NCBI GenBank assembly: GCA_903939735.1
Contig: CAJAIA010000035.1
Coordinates: forward strand, 1 to 64,000
DNA length: 64,000 bases
Direction: 5' to 3'
DNA from: an uncultured Ignavibacteria bacterium
Lineage (GTDB): Bacteria; Bacteroidota; Ignavibacteria; Kapaibacteriales; Kapaibacteriaceae
The notes under the pieces are model-generated. The model ran no database searches, was not told the origin of the DNA, and saw nothing but the letters and a program-made list of their open reading frames with translations. A program made the position numbers and the translations under genes. How positions within the stretch are numbered: the stretch's first letter is position 1; every line of letters begins with the position of its first letter. Below, one piece after another: positions 26,880 through 34,762 of the stretch.

Positions 26880-27156
26880 ACCCCTCCCTAGGGGGTTGGT
26901 TGGGTAAATGTCGAGCAGTTGTATCGACTTAGCGCGTTACGCACAAATGCAAGGAAAAAAAGTTCACATGAACCAACTTTTTCCCTTGTCATGATGGGGT
27001 GTGGAAATCATTTTTGCACCCCCGGTACATAACCGGTCGGTAATGTTGGGTGGCCAGATAGTCGTTGGGGCTTTTCGGGGCGACACGGCCGGTCAACATC
27101 ACCGCTCAAACATGATGCGTTAACCTATCGCCGTTGTGCGGTGGAAGGATTGTTGG
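26880..27156. other. Inverted-repeat-rich intergenic region upstream of dnaA
   Basis: This is the longest gene-free stretch around dnaA. It contains an interrupted inverted repeat at 26953-26984 (arms GGAAAAA and TTTTTCC around GTTCA-CA-TGAAC), a 6-bp stem GGGGTG/CACCCC at 26996-27022, and a CCGGT/ACCGG stem at 27022-27036. GTTGGGT occurs at 26899, 27045 and 27152, with GTTGGGG at 27064. I found no convincing cluster of TTATCCACA-type DnaA boxes (only TGTGGAAAT, 7 of 9 on the reverse complement). It may hold the dnaA promoter or part of an origin, but this is unproven. Confidence 0.45.
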
Positions 27157-28671
27157 GTGAAAAAGAGTGATACGCTGAATTTGTTTGCCGCAGATGCTCA
27201 ACGCGGCGTTTCTACCACGAGCACGAAGGCTATGGGTCGTGCCGGATCGACAATCGGATCGACGGATGCAGAGACACTGTGGTCGCAGTGTCTGATGATC
27301 ATTCGTGATAATGTGTCAGACCAGGTCTTCAAGACGTGGTTCGAGAAGATGCGCCCAGTAAAGTGGGATGGTAGTACGCTTACGCTTGAACTTCCGAGCC
27401 ACTTCTTCTTTGAGTGGATCGAGCAACACTATGCATCACTCCTGAACAAGACGGTCCAAAAGGTGCTCGGACCAAAGTCAAAGCTGCAGTTTGAAGTTGT
27501 GGTGGACGAGAATGCTGCAACACCGTCACAGCGCACGGTGAAGCTTCCTGCTCTGCGTGGCGCAAGCCAGCCAGCGCTTCCGTTCGCTGATGGTAAGCCA
27601 CAGTCGGTGCCACAAGCACAGCGTACAACGCAGGTAACCCACTACCCAACGTTTTTCAATCCGCGCTACACCTTCGACAATTTCATCCGTGGCGAGAACA
27701 ACCAGCTCGCATCGTCGGCAGGTATCGCTGTAGCTGATAATCCTGGCAAGACGAAGTTCAATCCGCTCGTGATTTACGGTCCGACCGGACTTGGTAAAAC
27801 ACACCTTGTCCAAGCGATTGGCAATCGTGTGCTGCAGCGCAATCCAAACGCTCGCGTGCTCTACACGAACTCTGAGAAGTTCACAATGGAGTACATCAAT
27901 GCGATTCAGACGAACAAGGTACCGGAGTTCACAAACTTCTACCGCGGCGTCGACGTGTTGATTGTTGACGATATCCAGTTCCTTGGTGGCAAGGAAAAGA
28001 CGCAGGACATGTTCTTCCACACGTTCAATGCCTTGCACCAAGAAGGCAAGCAGTTGATCCTGACATCGGACAAGCAACCAAAGGATCTTGCCGACCTGGA
28101 CGAGCGTCTGATCTCCCGCTTCCAGTGGGGTCTGATTACCGACGTTCAGCCACCAGATCTTGAGACGCGTATTGCCATCCTCCAGCAGAAGAGCATGGAA
28201 GAAGGCATGGACATTCCTGGTGACATTCTCGAGTATATCGGACGTCACGTGACGTCGAGTGTGCGTGAACTTGAGGGTTGCCTGATTTCGTTGCTCGCCA
28301 AGGTGTCGCTTGACAACCGCGAACTAACGCTTGAACTCGCAAAGGACGTGGTCCGTGGCGTATCGAGCTCGGCGATGGCGCGTACGCTCACCATCGATGA
28401 GATCAAGAAGGAAGTGTCGGCGTACTACAGTATCGAGCCAACACTACTCTCAGCCAAGACGCGCAAGCACGAGATCGTTCTCGCACGTCAGATGTGTATG
28501 TACCTCGCCAAGCAACTCACGCAGACTTCGCTCAAGAGCATTGGTATGCACTTTGGTGGACGTGATCACACGACGGTACTTCACTCGTGTCAGCAGATTC
28601 TGAACTACATCGACACCGATCGCAAGGTGCGTCAGGATGTAGAGTTTCTGAAGAAGGCTCTTCGCGGCTAA
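27157..28671 (+). CDS. dnaA: Chromosomal replication initiator protein DnaA
   Basis: DnaA opens the replication origin. The 504-residue protein has all four domains. Domain I is near residues 45-115 (LWSQCLMIIRDNVSDQVF), followed by a linker. The AAA+ core has Walker A GPTGLGKTH near 207 and Walker B VLIVDDIQFL near 265. The C-terminal DNA-binding domain carries FGGRDHTTVLHSCQQI near 465. I chose the GTG at 27157 because GGAAGGA lies 7 nt upstream. An earlier GTG at 27136 has no such site, and an ATG at 27232 would drop an N-terminal extension. The adjacent strand switch and the inverted-repeat-rich leader make an origin nearby plausible, but dnaN and rpmH are not neighbours. Confidence 0.96.
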   Translation: MKKSDTLNLFAADAQRGVSTTSTKAMGRAGSTIGSTDAETLWSQCLMIIRDNVSDQVFKTWFEKMRPVKWDGSTLTLELPSHFFFEWIEQHYASLLNKTVQKVLGPKSKLQFEVVVDENAATPSQRTVKLPALRGASQPALPFADGKPQSVPQAQRTTQVTHYPTFFNPRYTFDNFIRGENNQLASSAGIAVADNPGKTKFNPLVIYGPTGLGKTHLVQAIGNRVLQRNPNARVLYTNSEKFTMEYINAIQTNKVPEFTNFYRGVDVLIVDDIQFLGGKEKTQDMFFHTFNALHQEGKQLILTSDKQPKDLADLDERLISRFQWGLITDVQPPDLETRIAILQQKSMEEGMDIPGDILEYIGRHVTSSVRELEGCLISLLAKVSLDNRELTLELAKDVVRGVSSSAMARTLTIDEIKKEVSAYYSIEPTLLSAKTRKHEIVLARQMCMYLAKQLTQTSLKSIGMHFGGRDHTTVLHSCQQILNYIDTDRKVRQDVEFLKKALRG

Positions 28672-29082
28672 TCAGCCCTTACTGCCAAGCTTCTCAATCG
28701 TTTCAAACTCAGCTTGTGTGAGCGGGAGAACGCTCAGTCGTGCCTGTCGCACAAGGGCGATGTTGTCGAAGCCCTTCGTTGCCTTGATGGTCGCGAGTGT
28801 CACTGGTGTGGCCAGGGGGCGCACAGGCTTAAGATCAACCACAACCCATGCAGTCTCATCTGTCGTGGGATCCTGGTAGGCTGTCTTCACTACTTCCGCA
28901 ATGCCAACGACGGCTTTTACATCACTCGAGTGATAGAACATCACGCGGTCGCCCTTTGCCATCGCCTGCATGTTGTTGCGCGCTTGGTAGTTGCGCACGC
29001 CATCCCAAAACGTTTTCTTATCGCGGAGAAACTGTTCCCACGAGTACACTTCCGGTTCGGACTTTACGAGCCAGTAGTTCAT
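28672..29082 (-). CDS. EVE domain protein
   Basis: A 136-residue single-domain protein of the EVE family, which shares the PUA-like/YTH-type fold and binds modified bases in nucleic acid. The N-terminus MNYWLVKSEPEVYSWEQF and the segment WDGVRNYQARNNMQAMAKGD with VMFYHSS are diagnostic. EVE proteins often accompany modification or defence genes, but here the neighbours are housekeeping. Its stop is adjacent to the dnaA stop, tail to tail, and its start overlaps the DUF1573 gene stop by 4 nt (ATGA), so it ends the FtsE-like/dapB/DUF1573 operon. Confidence 0.94.
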   Translation of the reverse strand: MNYWLVKSEPEVYSWEQFLRDKKTFWDGVRNYQARNNMQAMAKGDRVMFYHSSDVKAVVGIAEVVKTAYQDPTTDETAWVVVDLKPVRPLATPVTLATIKATKGFDNIALVRQARLSVLPLTQAEFETIEKLGSKG

Positions 29083-29480
29083 TTGCGTTGTTCCTTGGGT
29101 AGTCGCACCACCACACGGTAGGTAGCAGGCGTGCTAGAACCTGTGTGATCGATGGTGTAGTCAACGTAGTTGAGGGAGTCGGTAAAGTGTTTTGCGTTGA
29201 TAGCCAGGTAGATTCTCGCCGGTGTGCTGTCGTGCATCATTGGTCGTTGCACGGAAGCGTTGGCGCAACCACAGGAGCCCTTGATGTTGGTGAGGCGAAT
29301 CGTATCGCCTGCGGGGTTGTACACGCGTACCATTGCCTGCACATACCCTGTGGAGTCGCGCACGACCGACACAACGGGCGGATCAAAGCGCAGAGTACCA
29401 TCGCGTTGTTGTTCGCCTGCACGTACGGCAAAGACAGACACGGCGAGCAGAACACTGATTATGATGACGAACGCGCGAAT
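29079..29480 (-). CDS. Exported DUF1573-like protein, possible ATT start
   Basis: A small beta-sandwich protein with the DUF1573 pattern: LRFDPPVVSVV, then VRVYNPAGDTIRLTNIKGSCGCANASV. The paired cysteines in GSCGC are typical. The first conventional start is GTG 29441, which truncates a signal peptide. Upstream in-frame codons encode the hydrophobic stretch RAFVIIISVLLAVSVFAVRA, and no ATG, GTG or TTG precedes it. ATT at 29480 is preceded by GAGG with a 7-nt spacer, so I propose an AUU start overlapping the dapB 3' end by 22 nt. That gives 133 residues. Function is unknown; DUF1573 domains act in the periplasm or on the surface. Confidence 0.72.
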   Translation of the reverse strand: MRAFVIIISVLLAVSVFAVRAGEQQRDGTLRFDPPVVSVVRDSTGYVQAMVRVYNPAGDTIRLTNIKGSCGCANASVQRPMMHDSTPARIYLAINAKHFTDSLNYVDYTIDHTGSSTPATYRVVVRLPKEQRK

Positions 29481-30208
29481 GCCTGTACCTCTGGGAAAAT
29501 CTCGGTGAAATCGTACACGCCTTTACGTCCAGCAATCCATGATGCAGCAAGGAGAGCCCCTTGCGCAAAGCCACGACGACTTTTTGCGTTATGAACAAGA
29601 TCGATGGTATCGAATGGACTGTCGATGGTGACGATGTGACGTCCAATCACGTCGCCACCACGTGTCGACGTAACATGAAGCGCGTACGGATTAATGCGAT
29701 CGTGCTGTGTCTCGATTTCCATTGAATGCTTATGGTCCATCTCGTCGACGATCGTTGATGCAATGGCGATTGCTGTACCGCTCGGACTGTCCTTCTTGCG
29801 ATGATGATGCCACTCGTGCACCATCACGTCGTACTCGGGTGCATCATTGGCCAGCATTGAAGCAGCGCGGACGATCCGCAGAAACATCTGCACACCAACA
29901 CTGAAGTTCGAGCCCCATACACAACCGATGCCGGCGGAGTTCACGATCGACGTCACGTCAGGCAGCTCGGCATACCATCCCGTTGTGCCAATCACAACTG
30001 GACGCTGCAGATGGGCAAGTGTGCGCACGTTGTCGACGACGGCATGTGGTAGACTGAAATCAATGGCTACGTCGAAGGATGCTTCAGATGTCTTGGTTAG
30101 TGGACGATCCACATCAAAGATTGCAACAACCTCGCAACCGTGTGCCGAAGCAAGCAATTCGAGCTCCTTGCCCATTGCGCCATAGCCGATGAGTGCGATG
30201 CGCGTCAT
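29459..30208 (-). CDS. dapB: 4-hydroxy-tetrahydrodipicolinate reductase
   Basis: DapB reduces the dipicolinate intermediate using NAD(P)H in lysine and diaminopimelate synthesis. At 249 residues it is normal length. GYGAMGKELELLA at the N-terminus is the nucleotide-binding loop, VIGTTGW near 88 the substrate loop, and HEWHHHRKKDSPSGTA near 155 holds the catalytic His/Lys pair. Its start overlaps the upstream ABC ATPase stop by 4 nt (ATGA). The dap partner genes are elsewhere. Confidence 0.96.
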   Translation of the reverse strand: MTRIALIGYGAMGKELELLASAHGCEVVAIFDVDRPLTKTSEASFDVAIDFSLPHAVVDNVRTLAHLQRPVVIGTTGWYAELPDVTSIVNSAGIGCVWGSNFSVGVQMFLRIVRAASMLANDAPEYDVMVHEWHHHRKKDSPSGTAIAIASTIVDEMDHKHSMEIETQHDRINPYALHVTSTRGGDVIGRHIVTIDSPFDTIDLVHNAKSRRGFAQGALLAASWIAGRKGVYDFTEIFPEVQAFARSSS

Positions 30209-30888
30209 ATCTCTGCTCCTTGCGGCGGTGGCGTCATGCGTACGGTTCCATCAATGACCGAACATACAGTTGCTGTTGGGAAGGCGTTCACAAAATTCTG
30301 ACTGTGTGTCGAGATCACCATGGTCATCCCGGCATGATGACGTGTATGCAGCATGCGTGCAACCTGCGCACTTGTTGCATCATCAAGCGTGCCTGTGGGC
30401 TCATCAGCAATCAGGACGTCTGGCTTCGACGACAATGCTCGTGCAAGTGCAACAAGGTGCCGCTCGCCCCCTGACAGTTGATGCGGATACTTGTTCCGCA
30501 CATAACTGATGTTGAGGTCTGCCAAGAGATCCAAACACGCCCGATGCGCCTCGTCCTTGGATACTCCGCGCACGGCGTATGGCATCAGAACGTTTTCAAA
30601 CACTGTGTAATCCGATACGAGGAGGCAGTTCTGCTGGACGATGCCCTGTTGCAGACGCATCGCACGACGTTGTGCCGGGGACATTGCTGACGTCTGTACG
30701 CCATCGATGAGCACACTTCCAGTCGTCGGGACCAAGTCGGCATACAACAAGCGGAGAAGCGTCGTCTTGCCAGCCCCCGTTGGGCCGGTGCAAAGCACAA
30801 TGCTCCCTGGCTCGATAGTCAGAGATGTCTGATGGAGTGTCGGAATGCCATCATAGGCAACCGTTGCGTCGCATACCTCAATTCGCAT
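30205..30888 (-). CDS. FtsE/LolD-like ABC transporter ATPase without adjacent permease
   Basis: A 227-residue ABC ATPase. Walker A is GPTGAGKTTLL, the signature is QLSGGERHLVALARAL, and Walker B is VLIADEPTGTLDDATS. This profile fits the FtsE/LolD/MacB group, and FtsE is favoured by the N-terminal layout and length. No FtsX-like permease is adjacent, so the partner must be encoded elsewhere. A TAACTTTG promoter box ends 4 nt before the ATG at 30888 and includes the upstream AI-2E gene's TAA stop, so the mRNA would be nearly leaderless. It leads the operon with dapB, the DUF1573 gene and the EVE gene. Confidence 0.9.
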   Translation of the reverse strand: MRIEVCDATVAYDGIPTLHQTSLTIEPGSIVLCTGPTGAGKTTLLRLLYADLVPTTGSVLIDGVQTSAMSPAQRRAMRLQQGIVQQNCLLVSDYTVFENVLMPYAVRGVSKDEAHRACLDLLADLNISYVRNKYPHQLSGGERHLVALARALSSKPDVLIADEPTGTLDDATSAQVARMLHTRHHAGMTMVISTHSQNFVNAFPTATVCSVIDGTVRMTPPPQGAEI

Positions 30889-30892
30889 GCAG

Positions 30893-30900
30893 CAAAGTTA
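30893..30900 (-). promoter_or_regulatory. -7 promoter box TAACTTTG overlapping an upstream stop codon
   Basis: A minus-strand match to TAnnTTTG. Its first three bases are the TAA stop (30898-30900) of the AI-2E gene, and it ends 4 nt before the FtsE-like ATG at 30888. Confidence 0.6.
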
Positions 30901-31977
30901 CTTCGCCGCAGCCTCATCCGGTGTTTGTGCAGAGTACGAACTACCCATGAGAATCGCGATGGGTCGCGTAGCAGGCACGGATTCCAGGAGAGCCTTTACA
31001 ACCGACATAATTGGGATCGAGAGGATCATGCCTACGACACCCCACATCCAACCCCAGAAGATCAAAGAAAAGAGCACAACGACTGGACTCAGCTCGAGGG
31101 TATCACCCATGACCTTTGGTTCGATCACATTGCCGATCACGTTTTGCACGATTACCAGAATCAACATCAGGATGGCAACCTCTTTGAGGTCATTGGTTTG
31201 GAGGAGGTAGACCAAGCCCGGAATGCCCGTTGAAATAACCGATCCAATGTTCGGAATGTAATGGAAGAGGAACGTAAGGAGTCCGATCAATGGAGCGAAG
31301 TCGACGCCAAAGAGCTCGAGGATACCCCATGTGACGAGTCCGTTCACCACGTTAAAGAGGGTCTTCACCTGGAGATACTTGCGAACGCGTGAGTTCAGCG
31401 TTTGGAACATCACAAGGGCTGGCGATTCTCCTTCGCCCGGGAACGCCGCTCTGATCTTTGTCGGGAATGCATCTCCCGCACTGAGCATGAAGACCAAATA
31501 CAGCAGGACCATTACGCCATCGCTGAGGAGCGAAAGGAGTGTATACACCTGAGCTGTTGCAATTCCAGTGACAGACTCAGCAGTGATAAGCTTTTCGAAC
31601 CGGAAGGTTCCGCGTTGCCCCATACCATGGAGAACCGACCCAAGCGTACTCTCGAAGTTGGTGAGCACATGTTTCAGCTGGACCGTATAAAAGTCCTGCT
31701 TGTCGGTAAACGAGTCGATCCCAACGGCAACGATCATATACACCCCCCACAGCGCGCCGGCTGTGATGCCGAGGACGATCAACAGCGTGATAGCCATAGG
31801 AATGTGCTTCGAGCGCAGGAAATGCACGAGCGGCTTGTAGAGAATCGACAAGAACCCTGCTAAAATGAAGGGGATGAGAATCCCGCTGAGCTCATGCATT
31901 GCTACGCCGGCGCCGATAACAGCAAGGAGTGCTGTGGCGATCGCGGTGACACGTTGTGAAGGTGTTGCAGGTACCAT
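30898..31977 (-). CDS. AI-2E family (PerM/TqsA-like) membrane transporter
   Basis: A 359-residue inner-membrane protein of about eight transmembrane segments. The family exports small molecules such as AI-2 or acts as Na+/H+ antiporters; substrate is unknown here. FLFHYIPNIGSVISTGIPGL near 240 and a later GVVGMILSIPIMSVVK stretch are family motifs. The ATG at 31977 (MVPATPSQRVTAIAT) follows a TACATTTG box by 5 nt; the longer frame start at 32058 lies inside the divergent gene and is rejected. The gene is divergent from a deoxyhypusine-synthase-like gene. Confidence 0.92.
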   Translation of the reverse strand: MVPATPSQRVTAIATALLAVIGAGVAMHELSGILIPFILAGFLSILYKPLVHFLRSKHIPMAITLLIVLGITAGALWGVYMIVAVGIDSFTDKQDFYTVQLKHVLTNFESTLGSVLHGMGQRGTFRFEKLITAESVTGIATAQVYTLLSLLSDGVMVLLYLVFMLSAGDAFPTKIRAAFPGEGESPALVMFQTLNSRVRKYLQVKTLFNVVNGLVTWGILELFGVDFAPLIGLLTFLFHYIPNIGSVISTGIPGLVYLLQTNDLKEVAILMLILVIVQNVIGNVIEPKVMGDTLELSPVVVLFSLIFWGWMWGVVGMILSIPIMSVVKALLESVPATRPIAILMGSSYSAQTPDEAAAK

Positions 31978-31982
31978 GAAAG

Positions 31983-31990
31983 CAAATGTA
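31983..31990 (-). promoter_or_regulatory. -7 promoter box TACATTTG (AI-2E gene)
   Basis: Minus-strand TACATTTG fits TAnnTTTG and ends 5 nt before the ATG at 31977. It abuts the plus-strand box at 31991. Confidence 0.6.
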
Positions 31991-31998
31991 TAGTTTTG
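31991..31998 (+). promoter_or_regulatory. -7 promoter box TAGTTTTG (deoxyhypusine-synthase-like gene)
   Basis: Fits TAnnTTTG, 22 nt before the ATG at 32021. That leader contains GGAG spaced 7 nt from the start, so this transcript carries a normal ribosome site. It lies back to back with the opposite-strand box at 31983-31990. Confidence 0.6.
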
Positions 31999-32020
31999 CA
32001 CGCCATCAACGGAGACATCA

Positions 32021-32995
32021 ATGCAACGCGGTCCAATATCCCAGTTCATCGAACACAACTACCGTCACTTCAATGCTGCAGCGCTGGTCGATGCAGCCAA
32101 GGGGTACGAAACGCATCTTGCCGAAGGTGGCAAGATGATGATCACGCTTGCCGGTGCGATGAGTACCGCCGAGCTTGGCATTTCGCTCGCGGAGATGATC
32201 CGTCAGGACAAAGTGCAGATCATTTCGTGCACGGGTGCGAACCTGGAAGAAGACATCATGAACTTGGTGGCGCACTCGCATTATCGTCGCGTGCCGAACT
32301 ACCGGGACCTCTCACCACAGGACGAGTGGGCTTTGCTTGAGGGTGGATTCAACCGTGTTACCGATACGTGCATCCCTGAAGAGGAAGCGTTCCGTCGTAT
32401 TCAGAAGCACATCGTGAAGCAGTGGAAAGCTGCCGAAGATGCCGGTGAGCGGTACTTCCCACATGAGTACATGTACAAGATGCTGCTCAGTGGCGAAATG
32501 GAACAGTACTATGAGATCGATCCGAAGCACTCATGGATGATTGCTGCAGCCGAGAAGAATCTCCCCATCGTCTGCCCAGGTTGGGAAGACTCGACGATGG
32601 GCAACATCTTCGCTTCGTACTGCATCAAGGGTGAACTCACATCCACCACAATGAAGAGTGGCATCGACTACATGGTGTGGTTGACGGACTGGTATCGCGC
32701 AAATTCATCGGGTAAGGGCGTTGGCTTCTTCCAGATTGGCGGCGGTATTGCCGGCGACTTCCCAATCTGCGTTGTCCCAATGATGTATCAAGATCTCGAA
32801 TGGCATGACGTTCCGTTCTGGTCGTACTTCTGCCAGATCTCCGACAGCACTACGTCCTACGGCTCGTATTCAGGTGCTGTTCCGAACGAGAAGATCACGT
32901 GGGGCAAGCTCGACATCACCACGCCAAAGTTTATCGTTGAGTCGGATGCAACGATCGTGGCACCGCTGATCTTTGCCTGGTTGCTGGGTCAGTAA
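32021..32995 (+). CDS. Deoxyhypusine synthase-like protein
   Basis: A 324-residue protein of the deoxyhypusine synthase family, in which NAD and a lysine transfer a butylamine group from spermidine. The N-terminus MQRGPISQFIEHNYRHFNAA and the segment ITLAGAMSTAELGISLAEMI near residue 45 are family-like. Bacteria have no eIF5A, so the substrate is uncertain; homospermidine synthesis or use of agmatine are possible family roles. Lys296 in ITWGKLD is the expected catalytic lysine, and GVGFFQIGGGIAGDFPI near 235 lines the NAD/substrate site. The promoter is shared back to back with the AI-2E gene. The stop codon abuts the stop of a secreted hydrolase on the other strand. Confidence 0.91.
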   Translation: MQRGPISQFIEHNYRHFNAAALVDAAKGYETHLAEGGKMMITLAGAMSTAELGISLAEMIRQDKVQIISCTGANLEEDIMNLVAHSHYRRVPNYRDLSPQDEWALLEGGFNRVTDTCIPEEEAFRRIQKHIVKQWKAAEDAGERYFPHEYMYKMLLSGEMEQYYEIDPKHSWMIAAAEKNLPIVCPGWEDSTMGNIFASYCIKGELTSTTMKSGIDYMVWLTDWYRANSSGKGVGFFQIGGGIAGDFPICVVPMMYQDLEWHDVPFWSYFCQISDSTTSYGSYSGAVPNEKITWGKLDITTPKFIVESDATIVAPLIFAWLLGQ

Positions 32996-34174
32996 TCACC
33001 GCGCGACAACAAACCGCACAGACGTCGTTCCGCCTGATACGATGTAGGTGCCTGACGAAAGTGCGCCCAACATTACACGTGCCGTTGCATAGCGTGATCG
33101 TACGTTGGCAATGTGCTTGCCATTGACTGTGTACACGCTGTAGAGCACGTTCTCCTGCACGCCGCGAAGCGTGAGGTAGGGGGCTTGCCACTGCACACTC
33201 AGAGGGGAATCTTCGGCACCTGTTGCAATACTTGCCTCCTGATCACCGAGAACGATGTCGGTGTACACGGGAAGGTGATCAGAAGCGCACTTGAGCGCTT
33301 GTGCTATGTCGGCCGAGACCTTTGTGTTCACAGGATCATCGATGGACTTGTTGAATCGTATCCGACCATCGTTGCCAAACACCGTATATGAGTTGCTGAT
33401 CAAACGCGGAGAGAGTTCTGTACTCAGGAAGATGTAGTCGAATCGGTCATCGATGCCACCATCAACTCCGCCACCACAACCCGAGACATTCGTGAGACGT
33501 GTGGCTTGGGTATAGATGCTTGCAAACTCAGCCGCGTTGCGTCGCCAGTTTGCTCCAATTGGGTCGACAAACTTGCGTGGCGCTGTGGGACCCGTTAATG
33601 CAGTGTAGGCTACCTCGGACGTACCGTAGATGTTGAAGTCGCCAGCAATGATCACGTTGCGTTGTGCCGACATAGACTTCAGCACGTTGTTGATCTCACG
33701 TCCACGCTGGGCAGCATCTGATGAGTTATCGGATGCCTTAAGGTGCACCGAGTAGACAACAACGGTGTCGGCTATTGTGTTGTCGTGCGGACGGAGTGCG
33801 AGCGTTACTTCGAGGATGTTGCGCAGTTCAGTTGGGATGATCCGTGTTCCAACCAGATCAAACTTCGTCTGATCGAAGAACACCAGATGGTCGGAGTCGG
33901 GTCCGTCGATAAAGGGCGTTGATCCATACGACCCCCATGTGAGTACATCAGAGATGAACAGGGGAACCGTTGTACCGTCGATAACCTCTTGGCAAACGAT
34001 TACGTGCGGACGTATCGTTTCAAGGATGCGGCGGAACTGCGGCAAACGTCCGTCTTCATTGGCTTGTGAGAACTTGAGCAGATTATACGTGCACACACGG
34101 ACGGTGTCTGCTGCACGGGAGGTAGTCCCCCAGAGCATGCTCACGAGGGCAAGGGTTGCGACTGTACGGATCAT
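32996..34174 (-). CDS. Secreted endonuclease/exonuclease/phosphatase-fold protein with T9SS-like domain
   Basis: A 392-residue exported member of the EEP superfamily. MIRTVATLALVSMLWGTTSR ending near AAD is a signal peptide. Core motifs run in order: VRVCTYNLLKFSQ near 26, VIVCQEV near 58, IIAGDFNIYG near 177 and the closing SDHLPVYTDIVL near 300, consistent with metal-dependent phosphodiester or phosphate ester hydrolysis. The last 75 residues, ending SGTYIVSGGTTSVRFVVAR, look like a shortened T9SS sorting domain, so the enzyme may be surface-exposed or released. Substrate (DNA, RNA, phospholipid) is not determined. A TAGTTTTG box ends 4 nt before its ATG. Confidence 0.85.
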   Translation of the reverse strand: MIRTVATLALVSMLWGTTSRAADTVRVCTYNLLKFSQANEDGRLPQFRRILETIRPHVIVCQEVIDGTTVPLFISDVLTWGSYGSTPFIDGPDSDHLVFFDQTKFDLVGTRIIPTELRNILEVTLALRPHDNTIADTVVVYSVHLKASDNSSDAAQRGREINNVLKSMSAQRNVIIAGDFNIYGTSEVAYTALTGPTAPRKFVDPIGANWRRNAAEFASIYTQATRLTNVSGCGGGVDGGIDDRFDYIFLSTELSPRLISNSYTVFGNDGRIRFNKSIDDPVNTKVSADIAQALKCASDHLPVYTDIVLGDQEASIATGAEDSPLSVQWQAPYLTLRGVQENVLYSVYTVNGKHIANVRSRYATARVMLGALSSGTYIVSGGTTSVRFVVAR

Positions 34175-34178
34175 GCTG

Positions 34179-34186
34179 CAAAACTA
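34179..34186 (-). promoter_or_regulatory. -7 promoter box TAGTTTTG
   Basis: Minus-strand match to TAnnTTTG, ending 4 nt before the ATG at 34174 of the secreted EEP-fold gene. No ribosome binding site can fit between them. Confidence 0.58.
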
Positions 34187-34205
34187 CGCCGATTGCGCGA
34201 GCATG

Positions 34206-34745
34206 TTAGTGCATCAATGCGGGAATTCGCTGTTCATACTCCACACCCGTAGGCACTACGGCATGAATCACATCGCTTGCCGTTGCGATGTCTTCTATCG
34301 TGATCACGATGCGACGTCCATCACGCATGCGAAGATCAATACCGGTCTTACCACGCCACACATAGCCAGTAATCTTCGAGAAGTTCCACCGGATACCCCA
34401 GCCGCCGAACTCACCGAATGGATTCACCGGTCGCACAATCACGCGCTCAACGTCATTCCACGCGAATGTCCGAGGTGTACGATGAAATGGCGCAAACCGC
34501 ACCTGAACACTCTCGGTGGTAATGTCGATATGGAGTGTCGACCGCCACATCACAACCCACACGAATCCAAAGATCACAACGTGGAGACCGAGAGGTATCA
34601 GTAACTCATCCAGAACGAACGCTGCCTGTCCATCGAGGGCAAGCAACGCAGCAGTGAAGATGATGAATCCGAGACTTATCGCGCCGGCTCCCAGCATGAT
34701 CCAGTTCATGATGCGTGGCGCGCGTTGATGTTCTGTAAACGTCAT
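34206..34745 (-). CDS. Membrane protein with PH-like C-terminal domain, function unknown
   Basis: A 179-residue protein from the ATG at 34745 (MTFTEHQRAPRIMNW). Two hydrophobic helices lie near residues 13-35 and 45-70. The rest is soluble and beta-rich, resembling bacterial PH-like domains: LHIDITTESVQVRFAPFHRT, then WNDVERVIVRPV and RDGRRIVITIED. I do not recognise the family firmly. The upstream extension to 34841 would overlap the divergent transporter gene. Neither a signal peptide nor catalytic motifs are evident. Confidence 0.7.
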   Translation of the reverse strand: MTFTEHQRAPRIMNWIMLGAGAISLGFIIFTAALLALDGQAAFVLDELLIPLGLHVVIFGFVWVVMWRSTLHIDITTESVQVRFAPFHRTPRTFAWNDVERVIVRPVNPFGEFGGWGIRWNFSKITGYVWRGKTGIDLRMRDGRRIVITIEDIATASDVIHAVVPTGVEYEQRIPALMH

Positions 34746-34762
34746 GGGGGCTAATTTGCACA

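Noticed and set aside
26880..27156. DnaA-box cluster proving oriC
   Set aside because: Only a 7-of-9 match was seen; inverted repeats alone do not define an origin.
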